From Cylindrodendrum hubeiense (taxonomy: Eukaryota > Ascomycota > Sordariomycetes > Hypocreales > Nectriaceae), in assembly GCA_014621425.1 (NCBI GenBank), contig JAANBB010000136.1, positions 1-64,000 of the forward strand: DNA of 64,000 nt, written 5' to 3'. The stretch's first letter is position 1. Each line of letters begins with the position of its first letter. The notes under the pieces were generated by a model. It saw only the letters and a list, made by a program, of their open reading frames with translations. It made no database searches and was not told where the DNA came from. Below are positions 1 through 11,885 of this stretch, piece by piece. The position numbers and the translations under genes were made by a program.

Positions 1-1
1 C

Positions 2-217
2 GCCGTCGAGCCGAACCCGTGCGACTCGCCCGCCGACATGTGCGTCGACGACCCGCGCACCCCAGAGAGCTGCGGCATGGCGTGCGATGCCCCTGGAATC
101 TGCCTCTCCCCCGAGCTGCCGGAGTGCGAGTGCCAGGAAGATTGCCCTGACGGTCAGTGGTGCTACTTGTGGCAGAGGGGGGGCTGCAAGGATGACTGCA
201 GCAAGGTGTGCCTTTGA
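2..217 (+). CDS. Cysteine-rich secreted-type protein, C-terminal part
   Basis: An open frame enters from the left edge and stops at TGA 215-217, leaving 71 residues. The peptide has twelve cysteines, several in CxC or Cx3C spacing (for example CECQEDC and CKDDCSKVCL at the end). It is acidic and has no membrane segment. This is the usual look of a small secreted fungal protein or of the tail of a larger Cys-rich extracellular protein. The start, any signal peptide and the family lie outside the window, so no function is assigned. The frame is judged coding because of the regular cysteine spacing and strongly GC-rich third positions. Confidence 0.55.
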   Translation, partial: AVEPNPCDSPADMCVDDPRTPESCGMACDAPGICLSPELPECECQEDCPDGQWCYLWQRGGCKDDCSKVCL

Positions 218-485
218 ATCACGGCTCGGAGACATGTGAAGTATTCTAGACACGCAATTGTGACTTGAGGTTCAATTTCAATTATAACCTGTTAACCTGT
301 AGGCCTTGTATCCAGTCTTCCCGTTCCCTAGTCATGGTAAAACCACCTGGTCCATGTATGACAAAAAGGGCCCGCAAATCCCTGGGTCCGTTCCCTGTTC
401 GAATATCCCATAGCGGCATTATACAAAAAGCACCGCTGATCCCATATATACATTCGTGCTACATCGCATGCAAGTCGCCGCTCGC

Positions 486-2234
486 TTAGACGGTGTATCG
501 GAAGAAGGTGGCGTTGTCTCCGCTGTCCGTCTCCATCTCCTTCTCGGCGCGGGTGTAGTCATGGGGAGCCTTGTGGGTGGCGTCGCGGCGGGCGTTCTCG
601 CGGCGCAGGTAGATGGTCATGAAGATGCTGAGGACGCAGCTCATGGCGGTCGTGGCGAGCAGGGTTCCGTGGCCCGACTTGTAGTGGGGGAGATCGTCCT
701 TGCGGTAGACAAAGCCAGCGACGGCGCCGCCGAGGTTACCCTGCGCGTGTTAGTACAGATCGAGACCCGATGCAAGGGGTGGAACTTACAAAGCCGACGT
801 GCATGGCGATACCAACACCTCGCTTCAGGGAGCCGCCGATGTTGTTGCCGTTCCAGGCGACACCCTGGGGCACATTGGGGTAGATACCAGAGGTGACCAG
901 GAAGCAGGCGACGTACTTGGCGGCGTTGCTCTCAGTTCCGAGAAGGATAGCAAAACCGGTCATGCTAGTTCACTTGTTAGCGATGCGTCTCGTCAAGATT
1001 TTCAATGGGCAACTCACGCAACAAGGCAGAAACCGATCATGTAGAGACCACGCTGGCCGTGCTTGTCAGCAGCGAAGCCACCGCCGACGGTGAAGAGGCA
1101 GGCAACGACGTAGGGAGGAACAGTCATGAGCTGGGCCATCTCGTTGGTGTAGCCGAGGCCGGCGACAATGCTGGGCAGGAAGATGGAGATGGAGTAGAGA
1201 GGGGTGTAGATGCCGATGGTGATCATCATGTGGACGTAGATCTTCCAGTCGGTGAAGGCGTCCTTCATGAACTTCATCTCGAAAGCGTCGGAGAGGACGG
1301 AGCGGTCCTCCTCGAGGCGGCGGAGAACCTCCTTGCGGTCCTGGTCGCTGAGGAACTTGGCAGTGTCGGGGTAGTCGTACATGACGAAGTAGGCGGCGAC
1401 GGCTGACTGGATTAGCGACTGTGTGGGATTGATCAGGTACGACATTGCACATACCGAAGACAAAGGTGATGAGACCCTCGAGGATGAAGATCCAGGCCCA
1501 GCCGTTGAGTCCACCAATACCGTCCATCTCCATGATGCCACGGGCGAGGAGACCGCCGAAGGCACCAGCAGCAGTGGCGGCAGAGAAGAAGATGGCCATG
1601 CGGAGACCGCACTCGTGGCGCTTATACCACATGGTGATGCTGTTCTCGTTAGCTTCTTCGCTCTTCATAGTGTTGGTGATAGACGTACTAGTAGGTGATA
1701 CCGGGGAAGAGACCACCCTCGGAGAGACCCAGGGCACAGCGAACAGCGAGGAGACCCTTGAAGTCCTTGACGGAACCCATGACCATGGTCATGGCAGACC
1801 AGAAGACCATGATGGTGGGAATCCAGAGCGACGGGCGCCACTTCTTCATGGCGATGTTGGAGGGAATCTCAGCCGCGACGTAGAAGGGGAAGAAGATGGA
1901 CACGGCGATCTGATCGGTTAGTTCCTGGGGATTCTGTCATGGGTGGAGGCAAACTTACATTGTAGTCCCACTTGCCAGTCATGTTGAGGTCCTCCTCGAG
2001 GCCGGCGAGCTTGGCGTTACCGATGTTGGCACGATCAAGGAAGGACAGAAGGTAGAGCAGGGCGAGGAAGGGCAGCAGATGAGAGTCCATCTTGCGAAGA
2101 AGACGGCTGTTGGCCTTCTTGTCATAGACTTCATCGGAGGTGTCCTCGTGGAGTGAGACGGCCTTGTCGTAGTCGACCTTCTCGACCGACGAAGAGTCGT
2201 TGCCGACGCGTTCCGTCTTGGAATCGTGAAGCAT
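486..2234 (-). CDS. MFS transporter, anion:cation symporter (Dal5/TNA1-like) family
   Basis: Six exons join in frame: 2234-1959, 1909-1689, 1639-1455, 1402-1018, 964-790 and 740-486, giving 498 residues, the normal length for the family. The start ATG at 2234 has a strong ACCGCCACC context. The protein opens with a short acidic cytosolic tail, then RLLRKMDSHLLPFLALLYLL leads into SFLDRANIGNAKL, the classic first-helix region of allantoate/nicotinate/pantothenate permeases. Further signatures are EIPSNIAMKKWRPSLW, RCALGLSEGGLFPG and the WIFILEGLIT segment. It should be a plasma-membrane proton symporter of a small organic anion or vitamin. The substrate cannot be read from sequence. Its upstream DNA carries a cluster of CTGGGG sites that could mediate carbon-catabolite control. 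Confidence 0.93.
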
Positions 2235-2338
2235 GGTGGCGGTGGTGGTTGTGTCTTCTTGTGATGAGAAGCCCACTCTCCGATATGAGGGAAGGAATAT
2301 GGGAGGGGAGGAAGAAGGTTTAAGTATGTAGTAGAGAA

Positions 2339-2360
2339 GGGAGGAGGAGGAGGAGGAGGA
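2339..2360. repeat. (GGA)n microsatellite in a purine-rich leader
   Basis: Seven GGA units sit inside a longer purine-rich tract (about 2290-2390). On the coding strand of the minus-strand transporter this reads as a CT-rich tract 60-150 nt before the ATG, a common feature near fungal transcription starts. Confidence 0.6.
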
Positions 2361-2419
2361 ATGAAGAGAAGATGAGAGAGGAAGCTGATGCTTTGGTCTA
2401 GGGTTTCACTGCGGAAAGT

Positions 2420-2528
2420 CTGGGGAAGAGCTGGCCTATTTGAATGAAACTGGACGGGTCTGGGGAGGTGGAGGATACAGGATGGAGTATCCTTCCCCAG
2501 ATCATCTCGGGACCGGACCAGACTGGGG
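2420..2528. promoter_or_regulatory. Cluster of four CTGGGG (CreA/Mig1-type) sites
   Basis: CTGGGG occurs at 2420-2425, 2460-2465 and 2523-2528, and its complement at 2495-2500. The hexamer fits the SYGGRG consensus bound by the carbon-catabolite repressor CreA. Four sites lie within 109 bp, about 190-290 bp upstream of the transporter ATG. Paired sites are the arrangement normally linked with functional CreA control. The motif match is seen directly; binding is inference. Confidence 0.45.
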
Positions 2529-5500
2529 TGGTGGCCGCCATTGAGCGACTCCGCTCGTCAATCGTGTCGTATTGTGCCATCTCCTCTTCACCATCACCCA
2601 CTCGCCTTGTAAGCTCTCCACTTGGCGCACGAACGGCAGAGGCTGCAAAGAGTTGGAGTCATGGCTTGGGGGGCCCTGTCTCGTCGTGCCAGGGTTTGTC
2701 CACACCCCGGCCCACGCAGCATCTCCCACTCGTACTCAGTCTTCACTCTCGCTCTCACAGCACATGCTCTAGCGGCTTGTTGGCCGCTCCACACACACCT
2801 GCCGAGGACCCCCCCATGCTCACCCGGACACACAGACACTGCGGGCGGCGCCTGGCACTTCCCCACCTCGACACCAATCGCGGCGGCCCGGACGTCAATA
2901 GAGGTGCCATGTACGGGGTAACGCGAGGAGGGGAAGACAAGGCCAAGACTGGACCAAGAGGGGAAATGCTCGCTCTAGGGCTGCCAAGAGCCCATGGCGC
3001 TGTCGTCGGGCTGGCATCCCGGCATCATAACTGCTGGCGTCGGCGAGTGACACCCATCTCGCCAAGATCGTCGCGAGCCCAGACTCGCCGCAACATTCGG
3101 GCCTGCAAGGGTTGCTGCACTCGTACTTTTGCCCGGTGGCGCTGCCCTGTTTCATTCCATGGACCGCTCTTGCAGGGATGCCCGACGAGAGAAGACGGGA
3201 TAGAAGGCCATGTGCGCCAAGCTCCGGTATTGGCATGGGCATGGCACCTCGCTGTACTTGGACCTGTGCGCCTGTGCCCCCATCGCCTGCCCCCATCGCC
3301 GCCGCCTCCCCCTCCCGGCTCGGGCTTGGCTGCTGATTGTTCCTCTCCTTCGACTAGAGGCTCCTGGGCCGGCCAGCGACGCTATCGCGACCACCTAGCT
3401 GCAGTAGGCAAGAGGTAAAATAAACCTCCCGGCAGCTAGGGCGGGTTTGCTGCCGGTTGCTGGAGCTGGGCGTTCTGCGCTCTCGCCACCCACGGGGATG
3501 CGATGCGCTGCGATGCGACCGCGCTGCAACTCGGGCTCGACGGCGTGGATTATTGCATCTGCAGTCACAATTGTCGCTCTCGATTTGAACGGATGCATGG
3601 GGCCTGGCTGATACTGCAGCTGATGGCATGCATGTCGATATCGCAATCCTAACGTGATGGGGGAGCAACTACCCTCGTGGTGAGCCTCGTATCATGTTGC
3701 GCTCGGGAGCTGAAAGCATGGCCTCATACGGCTGCCAGCGAAGCTATCGTCTGGTACGAGACGGGCGGCCATTTCGCCTCCATCTCGCTCACTCTATCTT
3801 GACCCCTTGTCCTGTGACAACCACGACGGCTCAACCATCCCAGCTCACCAAATGCATGCGCTGCCGTGCGTCCCGACGGGACCATGGCTCGTGGCATCTC
3901 GCGTGTCGCGTACATGAAGGGGGAGGGCGAACCGCATGTTCAATGCCACATCTGGCGATGCGCTTCAGGACCGACCCTTGCCGCGCCGAGGCCTCTGCTT
4001 CGAGACATCTGCCACCAACAAATCTAAATCTGAACAATCTACCGTACCGACCAGAAGCGGCGGTGTCCAAAAGCTTGGACCGCTGTGATCTTGGCCTGCC
4101 TCCCCGCAACCTAGATGAAGCCCCAGATCCTCGGATACTTGATTGACGATAGTGGTTGTGGGCGGCCTCAATGCCGTCACCGATGCCATCGCCGGCCGTT
4201 GATTCGCGGCGCATCAGCGGCACCGGCTATCACGACAGCCGGAGCTCATCGGCCCAGCGGAAGATCTCTGTTTTGGATCTAGGGCTGCCGGGTCCCTGCT
4301 TGTCTGCCTCCCGCGTCAGGGCTGTGGCGACGGCGACTGCATCCATGGCGAGCTTGGCTGGGAGGGCATGCCGGGGCGATCGGCCAGGCGAGCGCCACCA
4401 CGAGGGAAACACGCGGCGACTGCTTGATGGAGGGTGTGTGAGGAGGCGGCGCGAAATCCGCGAAGAAAGAGGAGAAAAATAGGGGGAGGCTAAATTGTGG
4501 TGAGGGGATGTTGGAACAGAGGATGGAGGAGGAGAGATGTGGTTGGGGATCTTGGGACAATCTGGATGCCATCTCTCGACCCCAGCCTTGGCGACAGCGC
4601 GCGCAAGATGCCCCCCCCTTCCAGGGCCCTTCGCATTGGCGGTAGGGGACCATTTGCGGGGGAAACACTGGAGCATGCCCCACCGCATCCCACTACGGCC
4701 GCTGTTTTAGGGGAGCCCGTCTCCCTGTCGTCTCCCTGTCCCGGGCTGAGTCCAGCGCCCCAGTGACCCCATGCCCCGCACGAGCCAGAGCGGTTGAAAT
4801 GCGACTTCAGTGCCGCCTGACCACTGACAGCGCGGCGAGTCCCCAGTTGTCAGCGCTTCAGCAGGCTCCGGGGGGGCCAAGCCACCGGCGGGCAGCCAGT
4901 GAGAGCGCGTCGCATCGACCAACATCAGCTGGTTGCGGATGCAAGCATGATCCCACCGCGTCCACTTTCGCCTCTCGTCCCCATCGAAAATCTGGGGGAA
5001 TAGGGTCATCCCCAGGAAAACAATGGCCCAGAAATCTCTCTTCCCCAGAAGGCCCACCGGCAACGCCAGATTGGCAGATTCTGGGGAAGGCCGAGGATGA
5101 GATGAGATGTGCGAGATTTTGGTACCCAGATGCCGACTGACATGGCTCGCTTGGTGGTTGATGCTTTCGCTATACGCTGTGCCAACTCTGTGCCTTCTCG
5201 CTATACACGGCCACAACATGGTCCACCAACCAAAGACTCACTTCACCCACCTTCTCCCTCGTGTGCGCTTGCTTACCCCCCAGCGGGGGATCACCACCCC
5301 CAACGCTTGCCTGGATTTAGTGGCACAAATGGACCGAGCCGGTGAGGGTGAGCACGCAGGGTACCTGTCATTTCGCACGCGGACTCGCGGCGCCGGAAGT
5401 ACCTGCCATCCTGGGACGACGCGAGCGGGGGTGTCTATCAAGGATGGATTTCACCACAATGGGGGGGCCCTCCTCATTTGCCGTTTGCCGCCAGTTGCAA

Positions 5501-8500
5501 AGGCTTCAAGGTGGTATTAAGGTGACAGATAAGGTTAATTTCTCCACCGCTCCCCACCGCTCTTGTTTTCCCCCACCGACTTTCTCTCCCTTCCCCCATA
5601 TTTAAATGTGGACGGTGTGGCCGGCGTCGACTGGGGGTTGACGACGTGCCGTGAGCAGCGCAGTGGGCCGCGAAGGGCAGCGTCTGACCCGGCGGAAGTG
5701 CCCAATCTCGGTGGCAATCTGGCCTATCTCGCAGTGCGCAGTCCCCCATCTCCACTACTCCGCACTTTTACCCCAGCCGGCTAAGGGACCCTCGACCGGC
5801 AGCCCCTACTGTCGAGCAGGGATAGCGGTTCGCTTGTTGGCTTGGGCGGCGTTGACGTTCTGCTCCGGCGTGGCTTGGCATTACCAACAAGCTGCTTGGC
5901 TTCGTCAGCCCTGGTTCCCTGACTCTTGACTGGCGGACCCTTTACCCCATCCCTGACTCTCTGCTCTGCGACCGCAGCTGTAACCGTTGCTGTGACCCCG
6001 AACTCACGGCCTGCCTGGGAATGATCTGAGTTTGTCCCTCCATTTTCGGCCTATGGAGCCTCACCCATTCCCTTGCGTGATGACATACGCGGACGCTGGA
6101 TGCCCTCCCCTGCCCTGTCTGTGGTGACTTGGAGCCAAAGAAGTCAAAGGGTTGCATTACCACGTTTCATGCCCCCCCTCCATCTTCCTTATTCCGCGTG
6201 CGCAATCCCCCTCCCGTATCCCACCCATCCACAAGCCTGTGCTCCTCGTGCGTTGAATATTTTCCTCCCCGTCCAATCCTGTCGCGCGCTTGGAGTCGGC
6301 GTCGCCCGTCTGAGTCATGGAGGTGCTGCGCTCCCATGCTTCTAGGGATTCTAGGGCGCTTCCTTTCCGCATACACGCAGTTTTGCTGGCTGTCGGACGG
6401 AGGGACGCCGCCGCCACACTGCGCAATTGCTGAGCCATAGAATGCCCGTTGCTGCATGTTGCATCTTCGCGACACGCTTTGGGTGTTGGCCACAACGTGG
6501 CCGAGGCGTGGTATGGATGCGGAATGCCAGATCATATCCAGTACAGCCTACCACAGTACACACAGTACACACACAATTCACCATTCGTCCACACACTCAC
6601 ACGCACTCACACACACACTCACGCACACTCACGCACACTCCTGCACATACCATGCTATGCCATGCTATGCCACGCGATGCTCTGCCATCACATCACAGCC
6701 GTCTCTCACCGGAAGTCTATTATTGCCTCCGCTCCGCAAGTTTGCATGCGCCCGCAATGCATCTGACTATCTACAGTTGTTATCACGTCCGTCTTCGGCG
6801 TGTGTGTGGGCTCCTCACTCGCAGTTTTTCTTTTCTTTTCCCAGGTTTGCGCGGCCCTCCACCTACGGAGTCATTGTGTCGAACCACTTTGCGGCCACTT
6901 CCTTGCCATGTGATCCGCAACGTCCGGCATCAAATCACTCCGACGGGGTTTTCACTGCTGACCAGGATCTAAAATCTCTATTGTCTTGGGGGAATCTAGA
7001 TTGCGGGGAATATCCACTGGACCCATACGGGGTATTTTCTTTCGTATTACTGTATTATTACTACACATGCATTCGCTCTCCCTCGTGGCTTGCACCCTAG
7101 TTGCGACAACAGCCTAGTTTCTCACACCTCCTCAGTCTTTCTCCTCATTCTTGGCCTCTCTTCCCCCATCCCTCCACACTCAACAACCCTGGCGTAACCC
7201 CCTTGCCATTTCCCCCAAAACTCTAGCCCACACTAGCGACCAGCCTTCGAGATAAGCACGGTTTTCAGCTTGCATATTAGCCATCCCCATCGTCCCATGC
7301 TCCTGGACGCCTCTTCCACTATGAGGGGTGATATGGCTCTCCAAGTGCTCCAAGCTTCTACTCCGAGACTCACTTAGCCGCCAAGTCTGATGGATTGCCA
7401 CACTGAACCTAGGTTATGCTCGGCTGTTGCCTCGACTCCTCCCCAACACTGGTTAAAAAGAACGGAAACATGGAGAAATCCCCCGCTCGCCTTTCCTTTC
7501 GTGACTATCGAGTGACGTTTGGTCGGCCCAGATCTCGGTCCATCTCTCTACCACTCCCCCAAACGTGCTCCCAAGCTCGTTGAGCCCGAACCCAAGCCTT
7601 CCCCAACGAGATTTTTCAGGCGTCAGCCATTCACAAGCCCCCAGCATCATCAGATGCGCCTAATACGGCAGCGTAATTCGACCATTCCTGGCTGCTTGGC
7701 GAGAATCTGATCGGCACACACGGAAGCGATGCGAACGACTCAACCGTCCCATGCGCCTGGTGTACATCTCCGAAACAGCAAGGACGATGAGACTGACCAG
7801 GCTACAACGTGGGCGAGCACACCCAGAAGCCACATGGCCTGACTCTGCATCAGTTCCGAGTACACACAGCGACAACCAGAGGCGTCCACACCATCTACTG
7901 CATTAATGCAGAGCGTGCTAGACTCGGCCAGGTCCCGCCCCTTAGAATTTGACCATGATGCCACGAAACGAATGAGATGCCATCAAGTGTTCAGCTCACC
8001 GCGTGTGTTGACCCGAGATGGACAAATGGTGCGAAGCGCTCGATCAAGTTTTGCGCGCAGTCTCAGCCTCCACACACCAGTGGCGATATCATGTGTCGTT
8101 TGGCAAACACACACGGCGTCGTCCTTCCCGGGCGCGATACTGAGACTGGTCAAGTCCTTTGAGCGCATCTCGACTTCGTGCCGTAACCTGGCCTGTTCAA
8201 TCTCCCACCCTTGTGCCAAGATTTTTGAAATTTCCCGTGCCGCATCAACCGCTCGTGGACCGAGGCAATGCTCAAGGGGCACCACGACTGTTACCCGAGT
8301 CCATCACCAAGTCTCGCTCTTCCTTTCTTTCAGAACTGATTGACTTCTTCTTCCAGTCAGCCTGAAAAGTAGGCTGGTTGAGTGTTTTACTCTCCAGACG
8401 TGCCCTGTGTCGGCTGTGATTCTTCATGGCACACCCATCTTTGCTCTGGGGTCTCGAACCCCAACATGTTTTGGACCAGAAAACACCCAGATATTGACAA

Positions 8501-8900
8501 GGACTCTTTGATTGATTCATTTCTTGCATTGAGCCAAAACCCTGGAGCAATAATCAACCCAGAGTTGGCACATGTTGACTAGGTACCCAAGGAGACTGTA
8601 CCTACAAGGCTACCTACCAACACAGTATACCCTCAACACCTACCTTCCCATCACCACACCGGTCTCATTTCATTCAGAATGACATACAATAATTCTAAGC
8701 ATATTGTTGGTGGACAGGTTAACAGCAGGATGCCTTCACGGCATATTCCGCTTCGGGTTTTACGGAGTTAATCCCAAATTCGTCATCGCTCCGTGCCGCC
8801 AGCTCGTCGTGCCCAGATTGAACCTCCGACATCACACCACCCCTGGGTCAGACGGCTGATTCCCCGGACCCCGAGGTCGATATCCCGTCTCCCGTAAGCG
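2529..8900. other. 6.4-kb gene-poor block, C/T-rich
   Basis: I find no supportable gene here. Many frames stay open by chance because the sequence is GC-rich, but none has recognisable motifs, a coherent intron pattern or a signal peptide. The block contains a second CTGGGG cluster (4992-4997, 5010-5015, 5043-5048, 5081-5086), CA-rich simple sequence near 6.6 kb and long pyrimidine tracts near 6170-6260 and 7110-7200 on the plus strand. Such tracts look like promoter or leader DNA. It may be an extended regulatory region, an untranslated leader or a non-coding transcript; transcript data would be needed to choose. Confidence 0.5.
6552..6670. repeat. CA-rich microsatellite and 10-bp tandem pair
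   Basis: About 100 bp of imperfect CACA/CACTCACG simple sequence is followed directly by two tandem copies of CATGCTATGC (6651-6670). It lies in the gene-poor block and has no coding support. Confidence 0.7.
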
Positions 8901-10415
8901 ATGAGCTTCCACTTTGTCGACAGCGGCGAGGCCAATACCCCGGGTGCCCGACGGGCTATCCGCCGCCACGTGATGAAGGGCAGGAATGTGGGCAAAAAGA
9001 TACAGGGCCGCGGCCGAAAGAACGCGCCGCCTAGGACCGATGGGTTCTTCGGTGACGTGCATCAGCCGCGTGAAGAGGATCGCGAGGTTATCGAGGCCGT
9101 GAAAGACGCCCTTGCGCGGCAGGATGGGACCAAACTCCTCTTCCCTGAGATTGCTGCCATGGACAACTTCGCAGGTAGCGAGTTTGGTTATTTTTCATTC
9201 CCCATTCAATTCACGCCGTCGATGAGATACCTAGTGTATCAGTGTAAGTCTGCGCCATGCTCTTGAGTTGTGCAGTGTTGACGCCGCTGCAGTCCATTCG
9301 GCCATCTCCGATACCATCTATCCATACTCGTTTTGTCGCCCGTCCAAAGGGATGAGCCCCCCTTGGTTTGAATATATGATATCCGATCAAGCCTGTATGA
9401 TACTACTTTCGTCTTGATTTTATCTAGTTACTAAGTACTGCTAGTTCTCCACTGTCTACTTGCTATGACAGCAACTTACCTCACCCTCTTCCATAAACCT
9501 GGCAACGAGACCCTCGAAGCAACACGACACTTCTCCCAGGCCGTCCATCTCATCAATCGAACACTCTCCCAAGCTTCCAATCCGACTGACTCAACTCTTG
9601 CTGTCGTCGTTTCCCTCGCTATCCATGGCAACCTCACCCGCAATAGCTACCTCAGCCGAATCCACTTCCAAGGCCTCCAGCACATCCTCTCTACTCGCCC
9701 CGGTGGACTAGCCTCACTGCGGGATAGTAACCACTCTTTGATGCACAAAATATGTCGCACAGACATAGACATGGCTCTGAGGGAGGGAACGCCGACTCGG
9801 TTTGGATCTTTGGGGCTGATTACAAGCCTAATGCTTGGGAAGACCAGTCGACCGCTCGCCTATCCACTAAACCAGACTTGTGTCCCCCTGCGGCAGTATA
9901 CTCACGAGATCTTAGCGTTTTGTCGACGTCCAGGGAAAGTCAAGACATCGGGGTTGGACTATCAGGATCTTCTCACCTGGCTATGGCAGGGGCTCGTGGA
10001 CTTTGCACCTCTTCGAGGTGAGAGGCCGCAGAATCCTTTCGACGATATATGGCATCTCAGCCTGCTAGCATTTCTAGCAACTGTTGCCTATCCGGTGGAG
10101 TGCTTGCGAGATATTCACACTGGCTTGCTGCATGAAATGCTACGAGATCGAGTTCAGCGTGACGTTCTGGCTCCCCTGGGGGCTGATTATGGGCCACTTC
10201 GGTTCTGGATTGCGTTTATGTATGGGTTGCTAACATCAGACAAGCCTGAGGTGTGGCTGAGTTCTCACATCAGGGCATTAGCAGGCGAGCTTGATTTGAA
10301 AAGCTGGGAAGACGCGAAGAAAGCTCTTGATTCATTCCCGTGGATTGGGGTTGCGCACGGGAAAGTAGGGAGAGAGATTTGGGATTCAATCATGTCGCCT
10401 CCAAGTCCAGTATGA
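8901..10415 (+). CDS. Fungal transcription-factor-domain protein (DUF3468 type) without zinc cluster
   Basis: Exons 8901-9243, 9293-9394 and 9472-10415 give 462 residues. The N-terminus reads FHFVDSGEANTPGARRAIRR followed by HVMKGRN, the opening found in a large group of ascomycete proteins annotated as fungal transcription-factor-domain proteins. The body holds FPIQFTP, the ATYLTLFH segment and NYLSRIHFQGLQHILSTRPG-like helices typical of the DUF3468 regulatory half of Zn2Cys6 factors. No CysX2Cys cluster is present, so direct DNA binding is unlikely; these proteins may be cofactors or diverged regulators. The second intron (9395-9471) is the least certain boundary. Its target is unknown. 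Confidence 0.8.
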
Positions 10416-11133
10416 TAGAAAAGCACAGAAATTGCATGCTAGAAAACACCCCATGCCTCTATTAACATCTTAGTTCAAAACTTATTCGAGCTGATCAATC
10501 TTCGTTAGCCTTCCCTCATTCTTAATCCCATGCAATCCCGTATTTCCGGTGAGCCCTCCGGCTTGCGTACAAAAGCTCAGATAGCGGTGTTGGTTGGTAC
10601 CAACGAAGAAACAACGATTAAGAGTCTGGGACATGTAGATTACGATGGCATATCCATGCTGTCATATCACCTCCCATCTCTTGATTTACTCCTACATCCC
10701 TCTTGATTGATTGCCTGTCATCGAAATACCATAATACTACAGCCTTGACGGCGAGACTGAGTCTTCTTCAAATTAAACAACAATGCAACAACACAGAAAT
10801 ACGACAAAATCGACCTCTCCCCCGCTGGGGGCCAGTGTAGTCCTATTCTAATACGGGCGCATGCAGCCATACCATTACAGCAGAGGAAACCCAGTCAAAA
10901 CTCTTCCAGTTGCAGATTGAGGACTCTAGGCTCAAAATAGATCTCGTAAACCTTGCTCACACACCCCACCCAGAGTCATGAATATGCTGTCGGGCAGGGG
11001 TCACAGTTGCTGGCAGCTCTTCGAGACTCATGAACGTCGTAAGCACAGGATAAAGATGTAACTGAGGAACAGACTGGCCTGGACCCTACTTATCGCAGCG
11101 ATACTGATTGGTGACTGCCATTTCCTTCCTTCT
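10416..11133. other. Intergenic, no gene seen
   Basis: About 0.7 kb of moderately AT-rich DNA with no open frame of note on either strand. No repeats or RNA genes recognised. Confidence 0.6.
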
Positions 11134-11520
11134 TTGTTCGCCATGCCAGTTATCATTCCGATGCAGCTTGCCTATTTGCTTGTCGCACAGCTTGATGGTT
11201 ATGGGATTTGGCGGCGGGTAAAGTTCAACAAAAGTTTGCACCTACCTAAAGTATCACATAACCTTAGCCAACTACGTCCCATCCAAGTCTACGAAATGGA
11301 CAACCTTCCTGGGATTGTGCATATCATGGTACGCATAATAATTTCGGCAAGAATTCCCATCGTTCTTACTTACGGCAGCCTCTGCAAGATGAACATCCTC
11401 GTGAATCCTAAAACGGGCAACAATACTTGGGTTCTAGATTGGACTAAGGCGAGAATTCTTCCCTCTAATATATCGATGCTCTTTGCACAGTTGAGGACTG
11501 GGCACATAAAACTGCGCTAG
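11134..11520 (+). pseudogene. Decayed aminoglycoside-phosphotransferase-like (APH) gene fragment
   Basis: The frame contains IPIVLTYGSLCKMNILVNP followed by KTGNNTWVLDW and TKARILP. This lines up with the Brenner loop and metal loop of fungal APH-family kinases, where the usual reading is THGDL.EMNILVNP then GVVDWAEA.ILP. The catalytic Asp of HGD is Ser here and His is Tyr, so the product could not phosphorylate. The upstream N-lobe and the C-terminal helices are not recoverable. Most likely this is a relic of an APH gene. A functional APH domain is found about 20 kb away in the kinase-lipocalin fusion, but homology between the two beyond family level was not tested. Confidence 0.55.
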
Positions 11521-11885
11521 TTTAGTCGCGGTGGAACAGGAAGGAGTGTTGAATTTTGATACGTGTAGGATGGGCAGTGTGCTGCAATCTCAGGTCGAGA
11601 TGTGGATGTCGTCATCTGATACCGGACCGAGCTCCGAGCCGTCTTCGGATGCACGGATCCATTTACTCGAGCGCAACCAAAGCAAGAATATTCCTGATAC
11701 TTGCCATACATAATAATCCGAACCCTTGTTAATAAGTTCAATATGAATTTGGTGGCCAAAGCTTCGGAAACCCTTTTCCAGTATCGCCAATCAATTATTT
11801 GACATTAACCTAGTTCTTCGGCTACTGATTTATCGAGCTTCAGCAGCCATCATCCTACCCTCACCGAGCAAATCGGAACCTCATT

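Noticed and set aside
2444..3418. Plus-strand open frame of over 300 codons
   Set aside because: Composition is Pro/Arg/Ser/His-rich as expected from chance openness in GC-rich DNA, with equally long overlapping frames on the other strand, no domain and no splice context.
8447..8463. tRNA-like T-arm (TGGGG stem with TTCGAGA loop on the minus strand)
   Set aside because: No matching A-box, anticodon arm or acceptor stem at the right distance; only an isolated hairpin.
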